Assembly (NCBI RefSeq): GCF_042453785.1
Contig: NC_091665.1
Location: forward strand, 26,007,501 to 26,071,500
Source of the DNA: Malus domestica
Taxonomy: Eukaryota; Streptophyta; Magnoliopsida; Rosales; Rosaceae
Direction: 5' to 3'
DNA length: 64,000 nucleotides
Position numbers and translations under genes: made by a program. Below, in pieces: positions 34,387 through 46,228 of the stretch. The notes below the pieces were generated by a model that worked only from the letters and a program-made list of their open reading frames with translations, was not told the DNA's origin and searched no databases. The stretch's first letter is position 1. Every line of letters begins with the position of its first letter.

Positions 34387-35995
34387 ATGGCATCCAAAAC
34401 TAGTCCTACAAATGAGTCTAGTGATAGGATCTTCAATATGCACTGCCGACTCAACAGCCTTCATCGCCATTGGGCAGGCCTGAACTTGTCAATATTCTTC
34501 GAGGAATGGGGTGTTCATTCTCTAGGGCCAGCCTGGACTGCCTGAGTCCCTATTGCAATGGAGAACAACATGCCTTCTGCCAACTAGTTCACCCCCAATC
34601 CTTACTCCACTGAGGCTGGCATTTTAGCCAATTTTTGAAAGGTTTTCCCATTGATGAAGGATGAAGCCTGGTCACAGTGGGTGGATGTGCTCGAGCCCAT
34701 CTCGAAGCACAAGTGGATGGCCAACGGAATCTATGAGTTTATCATGCTCTCCAAGGTCACTGTTATCGCAAAGCCCGAGCTCCTAACCACGACTCTTCTT
34801 TTTGGAACAATGGAACCAATACATTTGATTTCAGAATGGTCTCATGTCTTATACGATCTTTAACATGGCTCAAGTATTTGGCATATGCATGGACGTTACC
34901 CACGATTGGTCATCCCCTTCTTGCCCGACTACCGAAGGCTTGAGCGCATTTGACTCCATCGCTCGGCTAGAGTATACCCCTTCAACCTTTAAAAGCTATG
35001 GGACGTCCTTCACGGGCTTTATCCCATTTTCTAAGAAGACCTTCAACCCGTCCTTCTTCACTATAGATAGGGCTCAGGAACACATGTACTTCCTTTTGTA
35101 TTGGTTGAATAAGCATGTGTTCCCAAATAAATCCAAAGAAGTGAAGCTAGAGTGGATCCTACTGGTGGAGGCCTTACATTATTTCCATGATGTCGCCACT
35201 ACCACCTCCTCTACGAGATGACTAGAGGTGAGCCCTTTGAGACCAGTCTCAACGGGCCAACCTGGATGGTCCAATTATGGCTTTAGTGGTAATTCCCCGA
35301 GTTTTAAGAGCCGAACCTAGAGCTCTCTGAAGGAGCAGCTCTAGCCTACATCTTGACCGAGGCATCTCCCACCAACCATTCAACTTTTGCCTGTTTATAT
35401 TTCTTCAGAGTCTATTGAACTCAGGCAAACTTGGAGTGGGGTGCCTCTGTGCTCAGGAGGTACCTATGGTTCTCAGACCATATTTTCCAAAACGCTTTCG
35501 GGGAAGATGCCAGTAATATGTGCAAAGAGAAATTTTTAAGTTGTATCCAGCAGCGGGAACTGGCTTGGGGAGTGAAGAGTGACTGCACGGGCTATGAGTG
35601 CGTACTAGAGGTCCATCACCCCAATTTCTGTGGTAGGCAACTAGGTTTTAGGCAGGCGATCCAAATGCCCTACTTTGACTCCATACATAGTAGAACCTCT
35701 TATCACCTATGTTTTCCCACCGACGTGACCTTTCGGGCAGCTTGGCCCAGCTTGGAAGTGATAAGCCACATCGCTCATAAGCATGTGGCTCTAAATTTTG
35801 AGTGCACTCCTTCTTTTACCACTTGTTAGGAGGCTAAGTGGCAAAAGAAGTATGAGGGATATCTTATGGAAGCCCACAATCGTCACTTTGGGCAGCTCTT
35901 CTTCAGTTCCTACCCAAAGAATGAGGAACTTGAGAACTGGAATGAGGCGATCCACCAGAAGAACCAGTTTCTTGTCATAAGTACTTTTCATTGCC
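34387..35995 (+). pseudogene. Plant mobile domain gene, decayed (antisense to its LTR element)
   Basis: Opens MASKTSPTNESSDRIF (the gypsy antisense ORF also opens with MAS and reaches an IF at residue 18-19). After stops near 34545-34640 it resumes with WVDVLEPISKHKW and GIYEFIMLS (34690-34750). A frame change at about 34840 leads into SYTIFNMAQVFGICMDV, then FLLYWLNKHVFPN (about 35095). A C-terminal half follows (35431-35990, with one stop at 35827). The order of conserved residues matches the antisense ORF at 29577-30347, and this copy keeps the longer PMD C-terminus. Possible introns follow near 36000-36070. Not translatable as one protein. Confidence 0.75.
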
Positions 35996-36074
35996 TTATT
36001 TACTTCTGTTTTGTTTCTCTTTGTGCTACCTCTATAGTCTGTCTTTTACTAACTTCTTATTTTAATTTTGCAGC

Positions 36075-37125
36075 CAAGGCAACACTGAAGAAGTGGATGT
36101 CGGCCAGAAGAAGAAGTTGCAGATGCTCTGGTCCTCCAAGAAGCTGCGATTGAGGTTGCAAGGTAAGAGGCAGGGTCCAGCCAAGCTGCTACAACCATTG
36201 GAGACATCTCCAAGCTCATTAGAGATTCAAAGGCCGAGGCTGGGCCTAAAATAGAGACTCAGGCACCTCAGTGGGTAAGGGCAACTGTGGTAGAGTCATC
36301 AGAGTCCGAGGCCGATGAGCGGCCTCAGCCTCATCTTGCTTTGCCTGGCCCGAAGACAACTTATACCAGGAAGAAGACCAGAGCTCAGACTTCTAAGGCC
36401 TCTTAATCCTCATCTGCCTATCCAGCTAAAGCGGGCAGGAAGAAGCAGAAATCCTCCAGTGAGTAACTTAGTCTCAACTTTTTTTAATCTTGATTCTTCT
36501 GGGCTTTGAACCAACATCCTCCTTTCTCTTATACTTAGAACTTCTTGCCGCTAAGAAATCTGCCCCTACTCCTAAAGAAGGACCGTCAAGGTCAGAAATC
36601 CAGCATGAAGATAAGGAAGCTCTTGACACAATCCTCGATGAGCTATAGCTTTCATCCCTTAAGCACTGAGTTATTTTTCTTTAAGTTTCTTCCTCCGACC
36701 CTTATGCTAATCCTTTGTTTGTTTACTTGTAATAGGATACCAAAGGCAAAGGGATCCCCCAGCTTGAGGCTTCTTCTCCTTCAACCCGAATGGTGCATCT
36801 TTCCTTTCATTAGGTTAAGCCCTCACAAGTATATTCAACTCTTATTTTTTGTCAAGTTTGTGATTTTTCCAATTTCAAAGCTAACTAACTCTTCTTATTA
36901 TGAGCAAAATCTACTGACTTCTCCTCCAGTCTCTAGGGAAATCTTCTTCATACTCTTCATTGGTCACTTTTCCACTTGACTTCTCAAATGAAGTTGGGCT
37001 CTACAGAATAGCAGGACTTCGTAGGGATGGAAATTTTTTTGGGTGATTTGCCATGTGGTTGCTGATACTCTATGTTCCACCTGAAAGTCCGCTCCTTCAT
37101 TCTTCTTGGCATATAAGATTATAAG
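36075..37125 (+). other. Tail region of the PMD pseudogene
   Basis: Short plus-strand stretches rich in Lys, Ser and Pro (36075-36660), separated by T-rich intron-like pieces, look like low-complexity C-terminal exons of the PMD gene. No domain is visible. Confidence 0.35.
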
Positions 37126-37147
37126 GGTCCCACTGGGTGTGCCAAAA
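37126..37147 (-). promoter_or_regulatory. Primer-binding site of the pol-less element
   Basis: The minus strand reads TTTTGGCACACCCAGTGGGA next to the right LTR. It differs from 22056 on by two changes, both at CpG sites, as expected from methyl-cytosine decay. Confidence 0.75.
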
Positions 37148-37150
37148 CTA

Positions 37151-37877
37151 TGTTACGGCAAGATTTCCCTCGCACAACTCTTTGAGGAGGTGGCACTTAG
37201 TGTTGGTCGTCGATCGAGTTCTTGCTGCTTGATGTACTGCAAGAAGAGTTTATAGTTAGTTTGAAATGTGCCTTTGTGGGGCCTTTAATGTAGGCCTTAA
37301 GGCTCACAATCAAAACTAACAAAGCTTTAGGCGTGCCACTGTTATCCTTACATAACAGATTGTCGAATGAGTATGAGTTAAATCGATTACTTGAGCCCCA
37401 AGTTACTTTAACTTCTCGTTTATCAATGGATTGTCTCAGATAAGTTAAGTCTGCATTAAGTTATTTTCTTGCCTTGTAAACAAGGACTTTTACTTCATAA
37501 TCTTGTATGTTCAGAACAGAGGGTGTTCAAGGCCCTTTTAACCATTTTCCTTGATCATAGTTCACTTTTAATGAAACTAGGTTTGTTAACTTAGCCAGAT
37601 TTGGGTATAAATGGACCTCTTAGCCTGAGAGCCCTTAAGCCTTTGCTTTTTGCTGATTGTTTTCGGAGGGCAGTGAGTCACCATCTATTTACGTGTCATG
37701 CCACTAGAAAGTGTTTTTTGGCTGATTGTGAGTTGGTCTCTATCACTTGTCACTTCAATCATAGGCATATGTCCTATGCCTTGGCTGAGACAACTCCATT
37801 TTGTTTCAAGCTCGTTGACTGGGTTTTGGGCAAGTTCCCATTGGCTTTAGGCTTAAATATTAACCCAAACAAACCCA
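37151..37877 (-). repeat. 5' LTR (right) of the pol-less element, internally deleted
   Basis: About 727 bp, pair of 32909-34080. The end near CCCA is approximate. Confidence 0.68.
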
Positions 37878-39100
37878 ACAACCATCACTCCACCATTAAA
37901 TTCCACCATCTCCCAATTTCTGTATTTCCAATCCAACCAAAACAAATAGAAAAGTTCAAAAACTCAACAACCATCACTCCGCCATTAAAATTCCACATGA
38001 AATTCAACCAGGAATACAGAACCAAAACTAGAAGCCATTACTCCTCCATTAAAATTCCACCATGAAATTGCAAGCTCCTCTTCACCATCTCATCTTCTGC
38101 ATTGTTCTCTCCATGTCCATCTCCCTTTCCTTCCTTCCCTCAACCCTCTTCAATTTGAAATGCCCAATGCAATTCACAGAAAAATTCTCCACCAACCCCT
38201 TCCTCACACACGGGATATAAATCTCATTGCGAGGCAACGAATTTCAATCTTCCTCTCATCCCTCTGTCATCATCATCATCATCATCTCTTTCTCACAAGA
38301 GGTGTTCTGGGTGGGTCATCGTGAACAGCGCCATATGCAGATCGTGACCAGCGTTGAGCGTGGGTTATGACCGACAAATTTCTGGTGCGATTCAGATCAA
38401 AGGGTACATAGGTTGACTGATGGTTCAATTTGCAAAAGCAGGCGGAGATCAAATTCGGGTTCAATGCTGTATTGTCTTTCGTCATGTGGATTCATAACTC
38501 ATCATGTTCTATCTTGTCCATTTCTATTTTGACATAACAAATAATTGATTGGATTCAAATTCATTTTAATTGGTAATAACCCGTCCCAGCCGGCCCACCA
38601 ACCAGGCCTTTTTTATTTTTACTTTCTTTCTTTTCCCTCGATCACTCTCTTCTTCTCTACGTAAACTAATGCATGCATTGCATGCCATTCAATTGCTCAC
38701 TCAAGTTTCTGTGCTTGTTTGAAAATAAATGACAAGGAGTTGCGCCCTCCCAAACTTAGTCATTAAGTAAAACACTTGTATAATATAGATATATGTATGG
38801 AACATGCTTGTAGGTATCAATAATATGTGAAATTTGTATGGAAAACGGACACATGCATGCAAGACATGTTTGAGTTAGTGCAGGTGTCATGATATATATC
38901 AAATGAGTTGGTATCTACAACTTTACAATTAGAAGGAGGTGACAAAATAAATAGGACTTAAAAAAGCCTAACTTATCAGAATAATAAATTGACTTAGTGA
39001 GCAAGAAAACTAAACATGTCATATAACTAAAAACAACATGGCATCTTCAGACATAAATGTACAATATTAATAAACATTATAGAGATTAAATGTACATATA
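37878..39100. other. Intergenic with short tandem motif and a small ORF
   Basis: At 37872-38065 the motif CAACAACCATCACTCC followed by CCATTAAAATTCCACC recurs about three times with changes. Beyond 38220 no gene is seen. A (CAT)n run stands at about 38269-38286. Confidence 0.4.
38062..38220 (+). CDS. Doubtful small ORF, 52 aa with signal-like start
   Basis: ATG at 38062 opens MKLQAPLHHLIFCIVLSMSI followed by a hydrophobic stretch and a short polar tail with one cysteine, stop at 38218. The start looks like a secretory signal peptide. There is no recognisable mature domain. It may be the first exon of a lost gene or chance. Confidence 0.2.
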   Translation: MKLQAPLHHLIFCIVLSMSISLSFLPSTLFNLKCPMQFTEKFSTNPFLTHGI

Positions 39101-39935
39101 GGCCTCGTTTGGCATGTCGTATAAGGGATCAGATAGGACTAATAGTACGGACCTGGCCGTTTGGTGTCCTCTCGTATTAAATAGTCGCCGAATTAATTTA
39201 AGTAGTCGAATAGGATAGTCGGGTATACACCTTCTTAATAAACCCTTCCAAAAGGAGTGGATTATTAGTCGGATATAAACCTTTCCTCTCGCCGTCGTCC
39301 CTCTCGATGTCATCATTCTCGCCGTCATCCCTCTCGTCGTAGTTGTTCTCCTGGTCGTCTCCTATAACCGTCATCGTTCTTCCCGTCGCCTTCTCTCGCC
39401 GTCGCTACTTTCCTCGTCGCTGCTCTCCTCGTCACTGCTCTCCTCGTCGCTACTCTCCTGGTACTGTCGCTCTTCGTGAAATCCATTAAGTACCAGAAGA
39501 GTACTGAGCTCTTGATCAGGAAGTTGCCATTCCAGAGGCTTGTTTGTGAAATTGCCCAATATTTCAAGATTGATCCGCGTTTCCAGAGCCACGCGGTGTT
39601 GGCACTGCAAGAGGCTGCGATTCCAGAGGCTTGTTTGTTCATTTGGTTGTCTGCAGCCTGACTGTTGTTTGGGCATTTTAAAAAATAAAATAAAATAAAT
39701 TAGATTTTGCTTAATTTGGGCCTTTTAATTTGCTTTTTATTTTGAAGTTTAGGATTTGAAAAGTATTTGGGTTTTTAGATAATTACATTAAATTTATATT
39801 CGATACAGTATGAATAATACGGTCATTAGTCCGATATTGCACCAAACGCCTGACAAATTTAGTCAGTACTATCCGGTGGCTATTTATCCTATCCGACAGA
39901 AATAGTCAGTACAGTCCGAGCTGCCAAACGAGGTC
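39101..39935. mobile_element. Tourist/PIF-Harbinger-like MITE with minisatellite
   Basis: Ends GGCCTCGTTTGGCA (39101) and the complement of GACCTCGTTTGGCA (39935) form a 14-bp inverted repeat with one mismatch, and the subterminal zones also pair loosely. A 3-bp ATA stands on both sides. Termini of this kind are typical of Tourist/PIF-Harbinger MITEs, though these usually duplicate TAA/TTA. At about 39283-39470 a CTCGTCGCTACTCTCCT-like minisatellite is repeated. No transposase. Confidence 0.72.
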
Positions 39936-39982
39936 ATAACAAATGCTTAAAATAATTTAAAATAACATATTCATTTAAAAAG

Positions 39983-40147
39983 CCCCTCAATATTACAGCT
40001 CAGTGTTATTCGTCTTCACTTAAAAGTAAAAGGTCTTAGGTTCGAATCTCGTGAATGGCGAATTCGATGTCAAATTAGGCTGCCCATAGTGTGGCATAGC
40101 CGAACTTCGCCTCCCTTTAGAGTAAATATATCGATATACTCAAAAAA
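39983..40147 (+). mobile_element. tRNA-derived SINE
   Basis: 165 bp. An A-box-like TTACAGCTCAGTGTTAT and a B-box GGTTCGAATCTC (about 40031-40042) give an internal RNA polymerase III promoter. The 3' end is an A-rich tail. Direct repeats ACATATTCATTTAAAAAG (39965-39982) and ACATATATCATTTAAAAAG (40148-40166) are a long target duplication, as made by LINE machinery. It has no tRNA cloverleaf and so is not a tRNA gene. Confidence 0.85.
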
Positions 40148-40244
40148 ACATATATCATTTAAAAAGAAAAAGAAAAGGATCTCCCATCTGTAAACTACAT
40201 ATGTGAAAGTGTGGAACCTTTTAGACTTTTTTCCTAATAATTAA

Positions 40245-40915
40245 GGATAAATTATACAAAAGTACCTCAATAATTGGTCGGACCACAATCTCATACCTTA
40301 TATTTTAAACATTGTAATATCATACCTCAACTTATGAATTTGTTATAATGTCAGACCTCGTTAAATTTTCTGTCAATTTCGTTGTTAAGTGATGACGTAA
40401 TAGGCGTGGGTCCACTCCTCACCCAACTGAAATTAAAAATTAATTAAATATTAATAAGTTAAGATTTTTAATCTGAAAAAAAAAATATTAATAAACCCTA
40501 TTTTCTCTCTTCGCGTCTCTCTCCTTATTCTCTCCCTTGTCTACTTCGCCGTCAGCTTCCTAAATCTGACCACCTCTCTCCTCGCGTCTTTCTCCCTCTT
40601 CTCTCCATCGTCTACTACGCCGTCGGCTTACCAAATCCGACCACATCTTCCATCCAGATTGCATCGACACATGGGTCGCACTTGACAGGTCACCCGCTGA
40701 TCCGACCCAGAATGTATCCACACCTAAATCTGACCTCGAATCTCATCTCTCATCACTGGAACCCCACCATAATTCAACTCCCCGTGCTCCCAACCTCATC
40801 AATGACGATCCCTATCAAATTTGTGCCACATGGGCACCGTTTATCATCTTTCTTTTTTCTCATGTTCTCGATCGCCCACAGACGCGTAGAAAGCATTATC
40901 GCCACTAACTAGCAA
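40245..40915. mobile_element. One-armed Mutator-like fragment
   Basis: The left arm (GGATAAATTATACAAAAGTACC, then text close to the 19942 arm such as GTTAAGTGATGACGTAA) is present, but no inverted partner is seen. The interior is C/T-rich with an imperfect repeat of about 70 bp (CGTCTACT.CGCCGTC.GC). Probably truncated. Confidence 0.45.
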
Positions 40916-41350
40916 GGGTAAAGTGCGGTTTGACCCCTGAACTATCACCCCAGTTGAAACTGACCTCCTAAACTATTTTTTTGGTAAATTAACCCCTGAA
41001 CTATTTAGAATCAATAAATTAACCTTTTGTCGTTATATTGCGAAATCAATTCCGTCAAATTCAAGGGCAAATTAGTCATTTCATCATTAATTGTTACTTG
41101 TCAGCTATAACCACCAATAAAATTTTAACACATGGACACAAAATAATTCAAAAATATATAGCATACTAAGAAAACATAATAAACCAAACATTTACATAAT
41201 GGACCATCTCACATTGTCACCACACATTATTTTGTTTTCATATGTCATAATTATATTGTTGGTTATAGTTGACAAGTAAGAATTGATGAAGGAAATACTA
41301 ATTTTCCTTTGAATTTGATGAAAGTTCAAGGGGGAAATGGCAGTTTACCT
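40916..41350. mobile_element. Small inverted-repeat element (Mutator-like MITE)
   Basis: GGGTAAAGTGC at 40916 faces the complement of AGGTAAACTGC at 41350. Inner parts pair too (GTCAAATTCAAGGGCAAATT with its inverted relative near 41305-41335, and GACAAGTAAGAATTG). A clear 9-bp duplication is not found. Confidence 0.6.
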
Positions 41351-43779
41351 AACGAACAATGGTCATCCCCGACCTCTACACTCTGTTTGACTTTATATAT
41401 ATCATAAACAACTAAAAACTCTAACTTGGAAGAATCCATAGATGATACTCGATTAATAGAGTACTTGAAGTCAACATGGCATCTAGTAAAGATGAACCAT
41501 CTTTGACAGAGCCTTACGGAATAGACTAAATCATATTCAGACTTCTTCTTATAATGGAAAACGTATTGTAAACATGAAAATAATATGTTAGTTAACCAAA
41601 GTCTTCTACACACTCAACACTCCTTTAAACTCGAACTAATGGGGCATTTATATGAGTTTATGTGTGTTCTGGGCAGGGACCTTAGCCTTGTATTTAAATG
41701 GACTTAACCCTAATAAGTCTTCCCATAATAATGTCATTAGGATTCCTTGCAGTCCAAGGACAATTTATACACCCAATCTCATTCCATATATGATAGAATT
41801 AGGAGCCCTTATTTCCCAAGGAAATCTAGAATATATTAACTTGTGGTACAAGCTGCAGCTATTAACTAAATCATAATCTTATTTATATTCCAAGCAATCC
41901 TTAAATTAACTGTGTAGACCTATTAGTCATTGGATTATGATCCAACGTCCAACATTCTCCCATTAGGTCAAACAGTTACTTCAGAAAAGTTCTTTAATGG
42001 ATTTATAAGCAAGACTACTTTATTGGCTAATGAATTTAGTCAAGCTAATAAGCTTCCTTATTAGCTTGACTAAACCTTACAAAACTCAATCTTGCTAGTA
42101 TTTAGAATGCAACTGAAAATACACCTTTGCTGCTTTATGGAATTCACAAGATAACTAAAAACTTAAATCCATAACTTAATGCAGCTTGTAAATTTTGTTG
42201 CTTCCTAATTGTCGTGAATCACAAATTAAACTAACTAGTAACTGCATAAAACTTTATAGCTTAGTACATCAGGACAACCTTATATGAATATGTAATGCCT
42301 ATATGGATCCTTATTCGAATATTTACAACCGGCCACAATTTCAATTTCTAAAAATTTAGACCCACATTCGTAATATCTTAAAAAACTTTTACAAATATAC
42401 ATAAAACCATCAGGTGAGGTACATATAATTAGCTAAACATCCTTCATGGCATAAGCTACACATTTAAATTGTTCCTCCCACTAATCAATTATATCTTATA
42501 TTGAATGCAAGAAACAAATACCATAACCAGATGTACATATTCATTAAAAAACATGTTATTGTACCTTACACTTAATCATATTATACAACAATGAATATGT
42601 TAAGCCAAAATTCTTTTAGCAAGTATAACTTCATGTGAATTCTTTTAGTCATTACTTCCAAATATTATGTACCAAACAACTTAAAATGCAATTGTCTTTA
42701 CAAGAACTTAACCAAATAGTATTAATCATCTATGGTACGAGTGTTAAAAACATGAGAATACCATCATACATGCATACAAATTTGAAAACAAACAGTGGAA
42801 CAATTATAGGATTGAACAATCCTAACAAAATCTAGAAAAATTTCAAATACAACATGCATCTTTTTTCCACAAACTCGACTTTAAAATTCTAGAGAGAAAC
42901 ATGCAAATATAAAACTAAGTCTCATACTCAAAACTTTTACAAACGTATATTAGCATAAGAACAACTCCCACAGATCTTTAGAACTTAGCATGTGTGACTT
43001 AGATTTACAAATAAGTCAATGAGTGTGAAGGCCAATTATTTGTTTATCAATTCTCCCACTTGGGCAAACACTCATTGCATTTGTTATTCTAGAAAGCATA
43101 TAGGTACATATATACATACATACATAAATACATACATAGATATATATATATATATATATACACACACGTACTAGTATAGAATTTTCCAAAATACATTTGT
43201 AAAGTAGTATACTATATCAAAAACCAAGATTCCAGACTAAAGATAGATATCATTTTCTTGAGGAATTACATAATTAATGTATAATGGATTAGTCTCAAAA
43301 TCACATAGACTATACGAGAGACATTAAACTTTATAAAATAGGATATAAAATTGTTCTAGAGGTAAAAGATAGCTCAAAATTTTCGCATATGTGAAAACAA
43401 TGAAAACTCCAGCCTAGACTTTCAATTGAGCACAGGTTACTAATAAAATCACCATAAATAAAGTACATAACCAATAAGCATGAAATTTTCCTTCTATAAG
43501 TAGACTTATATATGAACAACATATCCAAATTTCAAGTAATTTTGAGGTGATTAGATCATTCGTTTGTTAAACATAACTGAAACGATGAAAACTACCAGAC
43601 TAGAATTTCAACTGAGCATAGGTTTCTAATAAAATCCCCATAAATAAAATACACAGCCAAAAATCATGAAATTTTGCAGTCTAAAAATAACATATATATG
43701 AAGGAAATATCAAAATTTCAATTTATTTGGTGGTCAGTAGCTCAATAGTTTGTTAATTTCAAAATACATATTCTAGTAG
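41351..43779 (-). other. LTR-element remnants, AT-rich
   Basis: On the minus strand CTAATGGGAGAA followed by TGTTGGACGTTGGATC at 41954 looks like a polypurine tract joined to a 3' LTR lying to its left (41351-41954). A similar CCAAGTGGGAGAATTG occurs at about 43065. Between them no coding motif survives. A (TA)n run stands at 43139-43160, and a diverged direct duplication of about 175 bp covers 43387-43730. Confidence 0.4.
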
Positions 43780-46228
43780 AAAACCTGGTGAGCTTTTGAG
43801 CCTATAAATGATTAAATCATTATGCATTAGTCTCATTTGTTCTTGTGCGTATGATCTCATTGTACATGTATCTCTAGAACATGATTTATAGCTCTTAATC
43901 ATTTATCAATTCAAGCAACTGACTTGGAAGTGATATAGGCATTCTTCTTTCGTTTGAGCCTTTCAAGCCAACATTTCTATTATTTGTCCCTTAGCCTTTT
44001 GAGCCTCTATATAGGCCTTTTTGGTTCTTCAACCTAATTTTCTCTACCTAGCCTTGTATTAAATATTCCTACCCTTTTTCTAAAGAGCTTGTAGAGTAAT
44101 TCAATAAAAGGAGAGAGTTCAAAGTTGTTGGAGCCAAAAATTGTAGGAAAAGAAAAAAAAAAGTGAAAAAAAGGGAGAGTTTTCCAAGATCAATCAAGTC
44201 AAATAAAGTTCAAATTTTGATGTGCTTCACGGGTTTAAAGTTATTAATCTCTCGAATATGATTGTAAAACTCTACAAATTATTTGGACTTTGATTTCCAT
44301 GCTCTTCATTGTTTAGCCACTTAACCCTCAACCCCATTACAACCTTGTTAAAGACCTTTGATCTGAGCAATTACTTGTTATTGGTATCGAGTTAGGTAGA
44401 CAAGCATCCATATGGCGGCATGTACAATGAGATCACTTGAGTGAAACACATTAACCAAAACATATGAGTGAATGAGCGTATGTCTTGTGAGAAGCTCACA
44501 TGTTTGCATATGATGATCTAAGGGAGCTTGGAATTGCATTGACATGACTAGCTCACACATGACATTTTAAGTTTTGTTTGAAGGAAATTTGGTTAACTAT
44601 TTGATGATGTTTTGAGCTCTTGTTGCTTAGTTCTTGACTATTTATTTCATGGTTGGCACTTATCTCTGAGATCGAAATTGAGAAGTTAGCTACTAAGTTG
44701 TTGAGTCAAGTCTTAGTTGAGTAGTTTTGTTTTGTTTTGTGTTTTGTTTTCCTAGAGCACCAGCAAAAATGTAAGTTTGGGGGTATTTTGATGAACTTAT
44801 ATTTATACTATATATTTTGCCCTTTTATATTTCTTTTCTTGTCTAGCTTAGTTGGAAGTTTTAAGTATTTGTGATACTTTTGCCATATTGGGTTTCTAGG
44901 AGCAACAAGATCGAGTTTGGTGGAAAAGTATGCAAACAATGAAATTTTTTAGTGATTTCAGTTAGAGCTGATTCACAAGAGATTGAAGATGATCATATTA
45001 AGTTTTCAGCTCAAAATGATGTCTTCCACTTGTGACATTCAGCTTGGTCTTCCAAATTAGTGGCTATTACTTTTGGCTAAATAAAAAAATGAAAAGAAAA
45101 GAAAGGGTTGAATTAGTGGCCAAGGAGATACCTTTCGGCTAGTTGTTGGAGAAAAAACAAAAAGAAGGGAGACAAAGTTGTTGGAGAAAAAAGAAAAGAA
45201 AAGAAGGGTTGCCTTTGTGGCTTTGAAAGAGGATTGCCTTTTGTTTAAGGCAACACATGGCAAAGGAGGAAGGGAGACAGAGAGCAACGGAAGGGAAAAA
45301 GTGAGGATTGAAGCAGGAGAGCAGAAAGAAGCATGATCCTTTCTTTGAGGAGAAGATCGGAGAGCTCATCTTGTAAAAAGGATTGTTTTCTTTCTTTGAT
45401 TTTTAATGGATAATTTCTTATGTATTCAAACAAGTATGTATAACTAATTTTTTTTTGCTAGAGTGAGGCCGTGAGCCTCAACATGATTACATAAATTTCT
45501 CTTTTAATTTTTTAAGTGTTTTACATATTTGCTTTGATATTTTCAATCACTGAATTAAACTATCTATATGTCTTGATACTTGATCACCATTAAGATGCTT
45601 AGAAAAGTCATCAGATGCAATTTTGAACAAATATCACATTAAAATTGGTTATGCTTCTTGTAATTGAGGATTGTAATTTCTCCTAAGGTAAATATCATAC
45701 TTTTAGGGATTACATGGTTTATCAAAAGGATTTTCACCAAGATTAAGGAATCACTCGTGTTTATATTTAATCCAAATGTCATGGATGAATTGCATGTATT
45801 GGTATGCGTTTTAGCTTGAACGTCACAAGTAAAACTACAAAAGGAAAAACCCAACCTTCAAAGCATGTGTGATTTCGATTACTTAAGCAATTGGAAGAGC
45901 TACGTAGGAGTGTTGTTGGTAAAGGTTGAACTCTTGTGCCTTGTCAATCTTAAGTTTCTACATTTACTTGTTTTGTTTAGTTGGATCACTATTTCTATAA
46001 GCCAATTCCCATTTTAGATATTTGTTTAAGTCACGTACAGTAGGATTTAGTTTTGTCAAATTAGTGTAGTTCTTAGAGTTAATTAAGTTAAATATTCCAA
46101 AATTCGTAAATTGTTTATACCAGTCCCTGAGGAGATCGACCTTGCTTAAGTCATTCTATACTACAAAAACTTATTCTCTTGCAATAATTTTCTATGGTTT
46201 AACCCTTGTTTTACAGATGGTAAAATCA
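43780..46228 (+). mobile_element. 3' end of an Athila-like gypsy element
   Basis: Non-coding 3' region (43780-44785), polypurine tract AAGTTTGGGGG (about 44773-44783) and LTR (44789-46228). Text such as GTAAGTTTGGGGGTATTTTG and CCAGTCCCTGAGGAGATCGA near the LTR end is characteristic of Athila-type elements in plants. Everything upstream of 43780 is missing. No env-like or pol remains are visible. Confidence 0.7.
44789..46228 (+). repeat. Athila-like 3' LTR
   Basis: About 1.44 kb, TGATGAACTT...GGTAAAATCA. Start is set by the polypurine tract, end by the last CA after the conserved CCCTGAGGAGATCGA zone. Lys/Ser/Phe-rich ORFs on its minus strand (45057-45433) come from purine-rich composition and are not genes. 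Confidence 0.65.

Larger units (their letters stand above)
32909..37877 (-). mobile_element. Pol-less LTR element of the same kind, with antisense PMD pseudogene
   Basis: Direct repeats 32909-about 34080 and 37151-about 37877 are LTRs. The right one lacks a segment of about 420 bp (left positions about 33383-33800). On the minus strand the right LTR ends GTAACA and is followed by TAG and then TTTTGGCACACCCAGTGGGA (37147-37126), the primer-binding site of the gypsy element at 21134 with two G-to-A changes. The element therefore runs right to left. No gag or pol is visible. The interior is filled by a decayed plus-strand, i.e. antisense, PMD gene. This makes it a large non-autonomous derivative of the Tat lineage. 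AACCA precedes the left LTR and recurs two bases beyond the right one, a possible duplication. Confidence 0.75.

Noticed and set aside
40031..40042. tRNA gene at the GGTTCGAATCTC box
   Set aside because: No cloverleaf can be folded around it. The A-rich tail and long target duplication show a SINE.
45057..45433. Phe/Ser/Leu-rich minus-strand ORFs
   Set aside because: Result of a purine-rich tract on plus inside the Athila-like LTR.
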